Of a stretch of 64,000 bases of DNA, positions 8,816-17,798 are shown in pieces (the first letter of the stretch is position 1; each line of letters opens with the position of its first letter). The position numbers were made by a program, and so were the translations under genes. The DNA is from Sphingobacterium sp. GVS05A (lineage in GTDB: Bacteria; Bacteroidota; Bacteroidia; Sphingobacteriales; Sphingobacteriaceae), in assembly GCF_019969845.1 (NCBI RefSeq), contig NZ_JAHXYR010000003.1:372001-436000 (forward strand), in the 5' to 3' direction. The notes beneath the pieces are model-generated. The model saw only the letters and a program-made list of their open reading frames with translations. It did not search any database and was not told where the DNA came from.

Positions 8816-9920
8816 GTCGTAAATCTGACCACACCGGGTAGTGGTCGGACAGCTTTTGTTTGACGACCTGATAATTCATAACCTGAAATTTTGGACTGGC
8901 AAAGATATAGTCAATCTGAAAAATCGGCAAAAGCGCATGGTGGGTGACCCCCCATCCATTTCCTTTCTCCTTAAAGGCATTATACATGCCATCTCCAATT
9001 AGATTCACCGAATAACTCATAGGCGTATCATTAAAATCACCAACAGCAATATAAGGGTACTGACAGTCATTCATATGTTTTTTCAGCGAATGAGCCTGTT
9101 CACTGCGGAGTTCAAATGCATTTTTTAGCTTTCGGCTTAACCGGCGAGTGGCCCTATTATCTGTTTCAGTCTTGTTGGACAGATTTTGAATAAATTCCTT
9201 GTCTTCGTTCTGCAGGGCAAAGGATCGCAGGTGGATATTATAGATGCGCACCAAGGTGTCCTGCTTTTTGATGTCCACATAGCATATTCTGTTGATGCCA
9301 TAGTCATTGTCACGAATAGTGCCCGAATCGTAGATGGGAAAACGGGATAAAACAGCCATGCCATAGGCCTCGTAGTCATTTTTGGAACTGGGTTCAAAGA
9401 AGAAATAATCGTAACCCAATTTGTCCTTAAACTCTTCGGAGAAAACATGTTTCCCTTTGATTTTACTGATATACTCCTGAAAGCAAATGACATCAGGAGA
9501 GATGCTATCAATGATACGGACAACGTCGGCTTTAAAGTTCTTTTTTTCCTCATCAACTTTTTTGAACAAATGGGCATTGAAAGTCATGATGCGTAATGTC
9601 CGTGTTTCAGAAGGGACAGGTGGGTTTTCTTTGCGGATATTCCAATGTTTGGTTAGAAAGGGCCACCCCAATAAGATTGCTGCCAAAGAGTAAAGGGCAA
9701 CCTTTCGTTTACGCAGTAACCAGTAACAGATAAAGCCAATATTGACAAGCAGAATAGGAAGGTAGCCCAGCCCCATAAATGCAATGGGCCAAAAAGATTT
9801 GGGGTTGATGAAGGTTGCAGAGTAACTCATGAGCAATGCAATGATCCCAAGCATATTTGCCAGGAACATTGTTTTGCTTATAAATCCCAGTTTTCTCCTT
9901 AAAAATGTCCTTCTATCCAT
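8805..9920 (-). CDS. Endonuclease/exonuclease/phosphatase (EEP) family membrane protein
   Basis: A 371-residue protein. I start at 9920 because this ATG overlaps the upstream stop as ATGGATAG, an 8-bp coupling overlap; an in-frame start at 9968 would overlap by 56 bp. Three membrane segments occupy the first ~100 residues, then the EEP domain follows with its motifs in order: IMTFNAHLF (Asn), DVICFQEY (Glu), GDFNDTP (Asp/Asn) and SDHYPVW (Asp-His). The family cleaves phosphodiester bonds in DNA, phospholipids or phosphoinositides in a metal-dependent way. The membrane anchor suggests the catalytic domain sits at the membrane; substrate unknown. It is the last gene of the mutL-rhomboid operon. 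Confidence 0.85.
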   Translation of the reverse strand: MDRRTFLRRKLGFISKTMFLANMLGIIALLMSYSATFINPKSFWPIAFMGLGYLPILLVNIGFICYWLLRKRKVALYSLAAILLGWPFLTKHWNIRKENPPVPSETRTLRIMTFNAHLFKKVDEEKKNFKADVVRIIDSISPDVICFQEYISKIKGKHVFSEEFKDKLGYDYFFFEPSSKNDYEAYGMAVLSRFPIYDSGTIRDNDYGINRICYVDIKKQDTLVRIYNIHLRSFALQNEDKEFIQNLSNKTETDNRATRRLSRKLKNAFELRSEQAHSLKKHMNDCQYPYIAVGDFNDTPMSYSVNLIGDGMYNAFKEKGNGWGVTHHALLPIFQIDYIFASPKFQVMNYQVVKQKLSDHYPVWSDLRLKP

Positions 9921-10791
9921 CAACCTTGTCGCCACTATTGCTTGCCCTAAAGAGCGTTTCTTTTTCATGGTGTGTCAGACTTTCATAACCAGATACTGAA
10001 ATCTTGTCCAGGATAGCATCAATTTCATCCTGATTTGGTAAGTCATAACGATGTTTCCGATTTGTCGGTATATGATTGCCTACAACAACTTTCATTTTTG
10101 CAGGCTTTTTTTGTTTTTTCTGAAAAAGTGTTGACCAGTCCATTCCTGATCTTAGGGCATAGGTAAAAGCCATTCCAAAGAGAACAACAGCAAAGTAAGA
10201 GACTGCGGCAGGTCTGTTGCCAATGGCGAAAAATAAAAATTCCAATGCAAAATAGACGATGGCTACTATTTTTAATTTAACAGTACCAAACAGTAATAGC
10301 CGCAATTCATAGTTCGGAACTAAAGTGACAATTGCTGCGAGTACCGCTGCCAATGGATGAGCTCCCCCCATTAAATGCAGATCTGTCGGCGGAGGAATAA
10401 GTGTGCCAAAACCCACATAGAGGGTACTACTCAAGAGCCATGAGGCAATGTAGACAAAGAAAAACTGTCTTTTATTTAAGAATGTGAAGAATATCTGGCC
10501 TACCCAATACAGCCATAAGCTGTCGAAGATTAAATTTAAAAGCTGAACATAGACAAAATTGGACGAAATCAAGGACCAAGGCTGTGCTAAGAAAACCGAA
10601 AAATTGCTTGGTAAACTCAAATGCTTAACGATAGGCTGTAGGAAACTTTGAGCGATAAATTTCAACTCAAAGAGCAGGTCCAAAAAATAAATGAGGATAA
10701 ATAAACATACCTGAATACTGATCACAACCGGAATCGGTGAACCTGTTTTATATGTTTGTCTCCAAAAATCTTTTAAACCAATGCTATTCAT
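9913..10791 (-). CDS. Rhomboid-like membrane protein lacking the catalytic dyad
   Basis: A 292-residue polytopic protein aligned by position and spacing with the active rhomboid encoded just upstream. Where that protein has GASGA with the nucleophile Ser, this one has GGAHP (residues 142-146), so the Ser is replaced; the catalytic His in the sixth segment is also missing (SYFAVVLFG in place of AHVGGALFG). The soluble C-terminus (about 225-292, with DEIDAILDKISVSGYESL) resembles the short helical domain (DUF6576) that follows many Bacteroidota rhomboids. It is therefore a probable pseudoprotease that may bind substrates or regulate its partner. It starts 11 bp after the active rhomboid and overlaps the EEP gene by 8 bp. 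Confidence 0.85.
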   Translation of the reverse strand: MNSIGLKDFWRQTYKTGSPIPVVISIQVCLFILIYFLDLLFELKFIAQSFLQPIVKHLSLPSNFSVFLAQPWSLISSNFVYVQLLNLIFDSLWLYWVGQIFFTFLNKRQFFFVYIASWLLSSTLYVGFGTLIPPPTDLHLMGGAHPLAAVLAAIVTLVPNYELRLLLFGTVKLKIVAIVYFALEFLFFAIGNRPAAVSYFAVVLFGMAFTYALRSGMDWSTLFQKKQKKPAKMKVVVGNHIPTNRKHRYDLPNQDEIDAILDKISVSGYESLTHHEKETLFRASNSGDKVDG

Positions 10792-10802
10792 TATTCGCGC
10801 TA

Positions 10803-11480
10803 TTAATAAATTCCCTTTCTAATCCTCCAAAATTTGAGTAGCAAGTAACCAAACAGTGCACCACCAACGTGTGCTAGATGGGCTACCGAATCCCCTGGCC
10901 TAGATAAGCTCATATAGATCTCGATCAAAATATATCCTCCGATCATATATTTTGCTTTGATTGGTACAGGAATAAACAAAAATTGAAGCGGTATGTTTGG
11001 GAAAAGGTAAGCAAAAGCGAGTAATACACCATATATGGCACCAGAGGCACCCAGCATACGTGAAGTATAGATCTCTTGCACCAAACCTGGATTGGATGTG
11101 TTTAGCGTGGACAAGTCCAGACTATGGTGCAATGGGAAGAAGCTTCCTGTTGCATTAAATATTTCAACACCCTGAACACCCATTTGCAATAGCCATGCTC
11201 CAATACCCGAAATCAGGTAGAAATTCAAAAAACGTTTTGGGCCAAGTACTTGCTCGATCATCGGGCCAAAGATGACCAAAGAAAACATGTTAAAGAAGAT
11301 ATGACCGAGGTTAGCATGCATAAACATATGCGTGATTATCTGCCATACTTTAAAATATGGCGAGTCAGGGTAGAAAACCGGAAGATAATTATGGGCAATG
11401 GGCACAAATTCTGATCCTAAAAAGAATACAATATTTACGATCAGTAAATTCTTGATAACGGGTGTCAATTGTTGAAACAT
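10803..11480 (-). CDS. Rhomboid family intramembrane serine protease
   Basis: A 225-residue polytopic inner-membrane protein. The catalytic Ser146 lies in GASGAIYG and the partner His204 in AHVGGALFGY; HMFMHANLGHIFFNM is the conserved second-segment His/Asn block. Rhomboids cleave membrane helices near the outer face of the membrane. An insert of about 30 residues (104-138) between segments is longer than in GlpG. It lies 13 bp after mutL and 11 bp before a catalytically dead paralogue, so the two are made together. Natural substrates are unknown. Confidence 0.93.
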   Translation of the reverse strand: MFQQLTPVIKNLLIVNIVFFLGSEFVPIAHNYLPVFYPDSPYFKVWQIITHMFMHANLGHIFFNMFSLVIFGPMIEQVLGPKRFLNFYLISGIGAWLLQMGVQGVEIFNATGSFFPLHHSLDLSTLNTSNPGLVQEIYTSRMLGASGAIYGVLLAFAYLFPNIPLQFLFIPVPIKAKYMIGGYILIEIYMSLSRPGDSVAHLAHVGGALFGYLLLKFWRIRKGIY

Positions 11481-11493
11481 ATAGTTTTATCTT

Positions 11494-13374
11494 CTAGTTT
11501 TTACCAAATTTTTCTGCTAATTCCTGCAATGTAAATGTTACGATAACAGGGTTACCATAGATGGAGATATTCGGTGATTGACAGGCAAAGAGCTTGTCGA
11601 CCAATTCTGCCATAGCGGTGTTGTCAAGCTGTGTGCCTGGTTTGATCGCAGCATTGCGAGCAAGGCTTTTCGCTAGATTCTCGCGTTTAGCTAGCTTGTA
11701 TTCGGATTGATTATTTTTATAATCTTCCAATATTTTTTCAATCATTTTGATCTCATCAAAGCCTGTTCCCAAGTCTGCCGGAATTCCGTCAATAATATAG
11801 GAATTTTTTCCAAATTCACGAATCTGAAAACCTAGACCGTTGATGTCGTCCAATAAGTCTTTCATCAACTCATTATCCGCAGGGTTGAGATCTATGGTCT
11901 GCGGGAATAAACTTTGTTGGCTCAAACCTTTATGCTGATCGAGCTGCTCCAGAAACTGTTCAAATAAAATACGTTCGTGGGCAGCTTGTTGATCAATAAG
12001 GATAAAACCAGAATGAATCTGTGAAACAATATACTTATTGTGCAGCTGAAAAAATAATTTAGAGGAAGTTTTATCTTCCACTTGGATGGCCTGTGGGCGG
12101 TCCGTCTCCAATTCTGAACCAGTATGCAAAGGAAGTTGTACAGACTCCTCCTTTTCGACGATCTCGTACAATGAATCCCAATTGCTTGGTATTCCCCCTG
12201 TTTTTTTTGCAAAGCCTTCCGCATAACTATCCGATCTGGAATACGACGATTTGGACTTGTCCGTGTCAAAAGGGTTAAAATCTGGATTAAAGGTGACTGT
12301 TGGCGCAATAATTTCGTCCAATGATTTCTTGGTAATCAGATTGGTGAAGCTTGTCTCCTGTTCAAAATCCAAAGAAGGCATGATATTATAGCGTCCCAGT
12401 GACCTTTTCACCGCTGAACGGATGATGGCATAAATTGCCTTGTCATCCTCATATTTGATTTCGGTCTTTGTTGGGTGTACATTGATGTCAATACGAGCAG
12501 GATCTATATCGATAAATAGGACATAAAACGGAAAAGTTTCCGCTTGCATAATATCCTCGTACGCATTCATAACCGCATGGTGCAGATAAGGGTCACGGAC
12601 AAATCGCCTGTTGACAAAGAAAAACTGTTCGCCACGTGTTTTCTTCGCAAATTCAGGCTTTCCGACAAAACCTTCCACTTTAATAATGGATGTATCCTCT
12701 TCCACAGGGACCAGTCGTTGGTTGTAGTTGTTTCCGAAGATATGGACAATCCGTTGTTTCAGTGTCTCAGCAGGGAGATGATATATTTCATTTCCATCAC
12801 TATGTAGTGAAAGGAAAATCTGTGGATTGGACAAGGCGATACGTTGAAATTCGTCAATGATATGGCGCATTTCAACAGAATTGCTCTTTAAGAAGTTCCT
12901 GCGGGCAGGAATATTGTAAAAAAGATTTTTGACTAAAATATTTGTTCCAGCAGCAACAGCTTCTGGATATTGATTGACAACTTTTGATCCTTCTATTTCG
13001 ACCACAGTACCAAGTTCATCTTCGATACGGCGAGTTTTTAGTTCTACTTGTGCTATCGCAGCGATGGACGCCATCGCTTCCCCACGGAAACCCATGGTGC
13101 GAATAGCAAATAAATCTTCAGCTTTCCGGATCTTTGACGTCGCATGGCGTTCAAAGCAAAGGCGAGCATCTGTTACGCTCATGCCACAGCCATTGTCAAT
13201 GACTTGGATCAACGATTTGCCCGCGTCTTTAACAATAAGTTTTATTTTGTCAGCTCCAGCATCAATGGCATTCTCAATCAATTCTTTAATGGCAGACGCT
13301 GGTCGCTGCACCACTTCTCCCGCCGCAATCTGATTAGCAACATTATCTGGAAGTAATTGAATAATATCCGACAT
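11494..13374 (-). CDS. mutL: DNA mismatch repair protein MutL
   Basis: A 626-residue protein with start at 13374 (MSDIIQLLPDNVANQIAAGE); an in-frame extension upstream is rejected because a promoter-like TAACTTTG overlaps it. The N-terminal GHKL ATPase is complete: ELIENAIDAGAD (motif I), DNGCGM (motif II), TMGFRGEAMASIA (motif III). A linker (about 340-430) leads to the dimerisation domain. The latent endonuclease motif DQHAx2Ex4E appears as DQQAAHERILFE, and the ACK and CPHGRP metal motifs of endonuclease-type MutL are replaced (LARNAAIK, SIYGNP). Nicking activity is therefore doubtful. First gene of a four-gene operon. Confidence 0.96.
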   Translation of the reverse strand: MSDIIQLLPDNVANQIAAGEVVQRPASAIKELIENAIDAGADKIKLIVKDAGKSLIQVIDNGCGMSVTDARLCFERHATSKIRKAEDLFAIRTMGFRGEAMASIAAIAQVELKTRRIEDELGTVVEIEGSKVVNQYPEAVAAGTNILVKNLFYNIPARRNFLKSNSVEMRHIIDEFQRIALSNPQIFLSLHSDGNEIYHLPAETLKQRIVHIFGNNYNQRLVPVEEDTSIIKVEGFVGKPEFAKKTRGEQFFFVNRRFVRDPYLHHAVMNAYEDIMQAETFPFYVLFIDIDPARIDINVHPTKTEIKYEDDKAIYAIIRSAVKRSLGRYNIMPSLDFEQETSFTNLITKKSLDEIIAPTVTFNPDFNPFDTDKSKSSYSRSDSYAEGFAKKTGGIPSNWDSLYEIVEKEESVQLPLHTGSELETDRPQAIQVEDKTSSKLFFQLHNKYIVSQIHSGFILIDQQAAHERILFEQFLEQLDQHKGLSQQSLFPQTIDLNPADNELMKDLLDDINGLGFQIREFGKNSYIIDGIPADLGTGFDEIKMIEKILEDYKNNQSEYKLAKRENLAKSLARNAAIKPGTQLDNTAMAELVDKLFACQSPNISIYGNPVIVTFTLQELAEKFGKN

Positions 13375-13380
13375 ATAATA

Positions 13381-13388
13381 CAAAGTTA
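13381..13388 (-). promoter_or_regulatory. Candidate -7 element of mutL, 6 nt from the start codon
   Basis: TAACTTTG on the minus strand, then six bases, then the mutL ATG. If active, the transcript would have almost no leader. The same N6 spacing is seen before metZ and glyS. Confidence 0.45.
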
Positions 13389-13505
13389 CGAAATATCCAT
13401 ATTTAGACAGCACAAACACAAATGAAAATCAACTGGATATTCCAGATGGCCTCTAAAACCGTCGAAGCCTTGTGCCTGCCTTTAATAAATATGGGCTCTT
13501 CGCTG

Positions 13506-16349
13506 TTATGACATCTCCAGTTTTAGGAAACGTGCGGTTTCGCTTTTCTTGTTTTTAATTAAATTTTCTGGGGTTCCTTCAAATAATACTTGACCACCCT
13601 CTTTCCCGCCTTCAGGGCCGATATCAACCACCCAGTCCGCGGATTTGACAACATCAAGGTTGTGTTCGATAATCAAGACTGTATTTCCACGGTCTACAAG
13701 TCGGTTGATCACACCCATGAGTACATTGACGTCTTCAAAATGAAGTCCTGTTGTCGGTTCATCGAGGATGTAAAATGTGTTTCCGGTATCTTTCTTGGAA
13801 AGTTCTGTGGCAAGTTTCACCCGCTGTGCCTCTCCTCCAGATAAGGTCGTAGAAGATTGACCTAAGGTAATATAACCTAAACCCACATCCTGTAAGGTCT
13901 TGATTTTTCTGTAAATGCTTGGCACATTTTCAAAGAAATCAACAGCATCATTGATGCTCATATCAAGTACATCCGAAATAGATTTACCCTTGTAGCGCAC
14001 TTCCAAAGTTTCTCGGTTATAACGCTTTCCGTGACATGTTTCACAAGGAACCTGCACATCAGGAAGGAAATTCATTTCAATCACCTTCAACCCTGCACCC
14101 TGGCAGGTTTCACAACGCCCACCTTTGACATTGAACGAAAAACGACCAGGTTTATAGCCTCTAATTTTTGCTTCGGGAAGCTGAACGAAGAGCGTGCGTA
14201 TATCGGAGAATACACCTGTATAGGTTGAAGGATTGGACCGTGGTGTACGGCCAATAGGGCTTTGATCAATTTCAATGACTTTATCAATATACTCCAAGCC
14301 CTCAATCTTTTTGAATGGAAGTGGAGTCGCTTTTGCCCGGAAGAAATGTTTATTTAAGATCGGGTACAATGTACCAGTAATCAAACTCGATTTCCCAGAG
14401 CCTGAAACACCTGATACAACGATTAATTTGCCGAGTGGAAAGGTTACAGTCAAGTTTTTTAGATTATGCCCTGTAGCGCCATGAATGGTCAGTGTTTTGC
14501 TGTTGCCTTCACGACGTTTTTCCGGGATCTTAACCTCTTTTTTCCCATTAAGATAAGCTGCGGTCAAGGAGTCTGATTTTAAGATCTCGTCGGGCTGGCC
14601 TTCAGCAACGACTGTACCACCATGAACACCCGCCGCCGGGCCCATATCAATCACATAATCCGCATGTAAGATCATATCCTTATCATGCTCAACAACCAAG
14701 ACCGAATTGCCTATATCACGTAAGTTTTTGAGCGCCTTAATGAGACGTTCGTTGTCGCGTTGATGTAATCCGATGCTCGGTTCATCCAGAATATAAAGTA
14801 CGTTGACCAACTGTGAACCAATCTGGGTGGCTAAACGGATCCGTTGCGCTTCCCCTCCGGATAAGGTTTTTGCTGTACGATCCAATGTCAGGTAATTCAG
14901 GCCTACATCCAAAAGAAAGCCCAAACGAGCCCTTATTTCTTTAAGTATTTCTGTAGCAATGACCAATTGGCGTTCATCCAGTTTGCTCTCTACCTGATCG
15001 AACCATTCTTTTAACGCAGAAATATCTAATGTTGATAGCTCATGGATATTCTTGTCTGCGATCATAAAGTGAAGCGATTCTTTCTTCAACCGTGCTCCTT
15101 CGCAAGTAGGGCAGGTAACTTTGGTCCTGAAATCATCCAGTGAAGGTGCTTCATCAGAAGATTTTCCCGAAAATTCCTCGAGCATTTTGAAGATACCTTC
15201 AAATTCCACACGATATTCACGGGTACCATAACTTCCATAGGATACGGTGACGACAATAGGTTCTTCTTTATTACCAAACAAAAGTTGGTCGATCTGCTCA
15301 TCGCTCAATTTTTCCAGTGGTGTTGTTACCGCAAAATCCAATTTTTTGGCTACTGCTTTAAGTACTTCAAAAGTCCAGTTCTCCCGTGTTGGCCCCAATG
15401 GTGCCAGCCCCCCTTTTTGAATACTGAGTTTCTTGTCAGGAATGACGGCATTTTTATCAATCTCAAAGATATAGCCTAACCCATCACATGTCGGACAGGC
15501 GCCATAAGGTGAGTTGAATGAGAAGGTATTGGGTTGGGGTTCATCATAAGAGATCCCTGACTCCGCATCCATCAGATAGCGACTATAAAATTGTTCCTGA
15601 TTATCCTTGGTAGACACTTTGATAATGCCTTTTGCCGTTTTCATGGCTTGCATAACCGAAGTCTGTAGCCGCTTTTTGTCATCGCGTTCTATTTTCAGAC
15701 GGTCAACGACAATCTCAATATCGTGAATTTTATAGCGGTCTACTTGCATTTTTGGGACAAGGTCCAGTATTTCACCGTCTACACGTACTTTGACATAACC
15801 CTGTTTACGAATTTGCTCAAAAAGCTCCCGATAATGTCCTTTACGTCCTTTTACAACAGGAGCGAGGATATTTAACGCTTGCCCTTCAAACTCGTCCAAA
15901 ATACGGTCGATAACCTGGTCGTCAGACATGCGTTCCATTTTTTTGCCAGTGACATAGGAGAATGCTTCACCTGCGCGGGCAAACAAAAGACGCATAAAAT
16001 CATATACTTCAGTGATGGTTCCTACGGTTGACCTTGGATTTTTGCTCGTTGTTTTCTGTTCAATGGAAATCACAGGGCTCAAACCCGATATCTTGTCCAC
16101 ATCCGGACGCTCCATACCCCCCAAAAACTGACGGCTATAGGCACTAAAAGTTTCCATGTACCGACGTTGTCCCTCCGCATAAATGGTGTCAAAAGCCAAG
16201 GAAGACTTTCCACTGCCACTTAAACCGGTGATGACGACCAATTCATTTCTCGGAAAAGATACATCTATATTTTTTAGATTGTGCGCACGCGCTCCAAATA
16301 CTTGAACTTCACTCTGTTCGCCCAAATCTGGGCTTCTTTTTACTGCCAT
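13506..16349 (-). CDS. uvrA: UvrABC excinuclease subunit A
   Basis: A 947-residue ABC-type ATPase that finds bulky DNA lesions and loads UvrB in nucleotide excision repair. Two Walker A motifs are seen (GLSGSGKSSLAFD near residue 40, GVSGSGKSSL near 640), each with an LSGGEAQR signature and a DEP Walker B. The C-terminal zinc finger is intact (CETCQG ... CETCHGKRYNRETL). In the first finger only the second pair remains (CPTCDGLG); the position of the first CxxC reads DAES. AGGAG lies 6-10 nt before the ATG, a strong ribosome site, and a TAATTTTG element is 46 nt upstream. Confidence 0.97.
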   Translation of the reverse strand: MAVKRSPDLGEQSEVQVFGARAHNLKNIDVSFPRNELVVITGLSGSGKSSLAFDTIYAEGQRRYMETFSAYSRQFLGGMERPDVDKISGLSPVISIEQKTTSKNPRSTVGTITEVYDFMRLLFARAGEAFSYVTGKKMERMSDDQVIDRILDEFEGQALNILAPVVKGRKGHYRELFEQIRKQGYVKVRVDGEILDLVPKMQVDRYKIHDIEIVVDRLKIERDDKKRLQTSVMQAMKTAKGIIKVSTKDNQEQFYSRYLMDAESGISYDEPQPNTFSFNSPYGACPTCDGLGYIFEIDKNAVIPDKKLSIQKGGLAPLGPTRENWTFEVLKAVAKKLDFAVTTPLEKLSDEQIDQLLFGNKEEPIVVTVSYGSYGTREYRVEFEGIFKMLEEFSGKSSDEAPSLDDFRTKVTCPTCEGARLKKESLHFMIADKNIHELSTLDISALKEWFDQVESKLDERQLVIATEILKEIRARLGFLLDVGLNYLTLDRTAKTLSGGEAQRIRLATQIGSQLVNVLYILDEPSIGLHQRDNERLIKALKNLRDIGNSVLVVEHDKDMILHADYVIDMGPAAGVHGGTVVAEGQPDEILKSDSLTAAYLNGKKEVKIPEKRREGNSKTLTIHGATGHNLKNLTVTFPLGKLIVVSGVSGSGKSSLITGTLYPILNKHFFRAKATPLPFKKIEGLEYIDKVIEIDQSPIGRTPRSNPSTYTGVFSDIRTLFVQLPEAKIRGYKPGRFSFNVKGGRCETCQGAGLKVIEMNFLPDVQVPCETCHGKRYNRETLEVRYKGKSISDVLDMSINDAVDFFENVPSIYRKIKTLQDVGLGYITLGQSSTTLSGGEAQRVKLATELSKKDTGNTFYILDEPTTGLHFEDVNVLMGVINRLVDRGNTVLIIEHNLDVVKSADWVVDIGPEGGKEGGQVLFEGTPENLIKNKKSETARFLKLEMS

Positions 16350-16394
16350 GAAAACTCCTTAAAACCCTTGTAAAGGGATAAAATGCAAAACATG

Positions 16395-16402
16395 CAAAAT
16401 TA
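16395..16402 (-). promoter_or_regulatory. Candidate -7 element of uvrA
   Basis: TAATTTTG on the minus strand matches TAnnTTTG and lies 46 nt upstream of the uvrA ATG. Confidence 0.5.
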
Positions 16403-16686
16403 CAGATTTTAAAGGAATTATGCGAGCCTATCTGACTTTTGGAATAAAATGTGATATACAGGTGATGCGGAGCTCTTGTGATGCTGCAATGATTTAGGAA
16501 AGTTATGAAGGTTATTGTTATCTTGTGATCGATTTAGATCGTTATGACAACCTTGTAAGCTGTAAGTTTATACAGGAAGTGTCTCGAAAATAAAACGTTA
16601 AAATTAAAAAAGCCAATTCAACGAGTTTGTAGACCAGAGTTATGTTTCACTAGGGTCTCAATGCTCAATACTTAATACAATAAATA
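16403..16686. other. Intergenic region between uvrA and the divergent membrane-protein gene
   Basis: Divergent spacer with no gene-like frame. It contains a variant of the dispersed AT-rich tail (TCTCAATGCTCAATACTTAATAC, 16656-16678) directly before the next gene, without a clear AAGCC stem. An imperfect AAGGTTaTTGT / gACAACCTT pairing near 16508-16553 may be chance. Confidence 0.4.
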
Positions 16687-17742
16687 ATGCGAAAATACGA
16701 CGTCAGCAAACAGGAGAAACAATCCATCGAAGATATTGTCCAATTTTGGAAAAAGGAGAATCTCTTGGATGAACAAAAAGCCAATGAACTGATGGATAGC
16801 CTCGATGTTAAAAGTTTTGATTGGGGGCAACTGGCGCGTTATGCTTTTTGGATCGCCTTAGCCTCTTTGGTATTCGCTGTTTTTTCGCTATTTACAGACG
16901 CTTCTTTCCTGGCTTTTGTGGATACCCTCTATGAAGCACCCAACATTTTATTCTGCTTCTTTTTTGCTGCGGTTGCTGTACTGTTCTATACACTGGGGTT
17001 TCGTTATAAAAAGCGTTATCCTTATAAGAATCTTTCCACAGAAACGATGATGTTGATCGGAGTATTCGGAACGGCAGCCTGCATCGGGTTTATGGGCAAG
17101 GTATTGGATAAAGATACCATGCATTATTCGCTTTTGTTTTTATTGTCCGTCGCGATCTACGGAATTCTCGCCGTAAAGCTCGATAGCAAGCTGATCTGGA
17201 CTTTTATGCTATTGGCCCTTGGCGTTTGGTTCGCTACCGAGACAGCCTATCACAGCAACTGGGGATTTAAATTCTGGGGAATGAATTATCCGTTGCGCTT
17301 TACTATTTTCGGTGCAATGATCACAGCAGCAGCGGTTTGGCTGCAGCCGCGTTTCGAACGCTTGCAGATCTTTCAGCCGGTCAGTTATATTATTGGATTG
17401 ATTTACCTCATGGTCTCCTTATGGACACTGTCCATTTTTGGTAACTATTCGGATTTTTACGAATGGACCACCGTCCGTCAATACCATATGTTTTATTGGG
17501 GTATTTTATCTACAGCAGTGTCCGCTTTTCTCGTTATTTATGGGCTAAAAGCAAAAGATAATGTCACCCGTGAGGTGGGTTTTGTGTTTTTGGTACTGAA
17601 TATCTATACACGCTATGTCGAGTACCTATGGGATAATATCAATAGAGCTGTATTTTTCCTGATCCTGGCAGTTTCCTTTTGGTTTGTCGGACGCTGGGCG
17701 GAAAAATTATGGAATAGACGAAAAGAGGAGCTTGAAAGGTAA
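16687..17742 (+). CDS. DUF2157-like polytopic membrane protein
   Basis: A 351-residue protein. The first ~55 residues are soluble and charged (MRKYDVSKQEKQSIEDIV), followed by about ten hydrophobic segments and a basic tail ending RRKEELER. The layout, a short helical N-terminal domain with a DEQKANEL segment before the first membrane helix, matches DUF2157 membrane proteins, whose function is unknown. No catalytic motif is visible. It stands alone, divergent from uvrA and convergent with the response regulator gene. Confidence 0.7.
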   Translation: MRKYDVSKQEKQSIEDIVQFWKKENLLDEQKANELMDSLDVKSFDWGQLARYAFWIALASLVFAVFSLFTDASFLAFVDTLYEAPNILFCFFFAAVAVLFYTLGFRYKKRYPYKNLSTETMMLIGVFGTAACIGFMGKVLDKDTMHYSLLFLLSVAIYGILAVKLDSKLIWTFMLLALGVWFATETAYHSNWGFKFWGMNYPLRFTIFGAMITAAAVWLQPRFERLQIFQPVSYIIGLIYLMVSLWTLSIFGNYSDFYEWTTVRQYHMFYWGILSTAVSAFLVIYGLKAKDNVTREVGFVFLVLNIYTRYVEYLWDNINRAVFFLILAVSFWFVGRWAEKLWNRRKEELER

Positions 17743-17798
17743 TAACAATTGAATCCTCCAATAGATGGCATCGTTAAAAACAACCTCTGGTGTAAGTT

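Noticed and set aside
9137..9577. 146-codon frame inside the EEP gene
   Set aside because: Same strand, other frame, over the EEP catalytic motifs; it has no motif or start signal of its own.
12974..13333. 119-codon frame antisense to mutL
   Set aside because: It lies over the MutL ATPase motifs; Ser-rich shadow translation.
16508..16553. Imperfect inverted repeat in the uvrA spacer
   Set aside because: Arms pair poorly and the position has no clear meaning.
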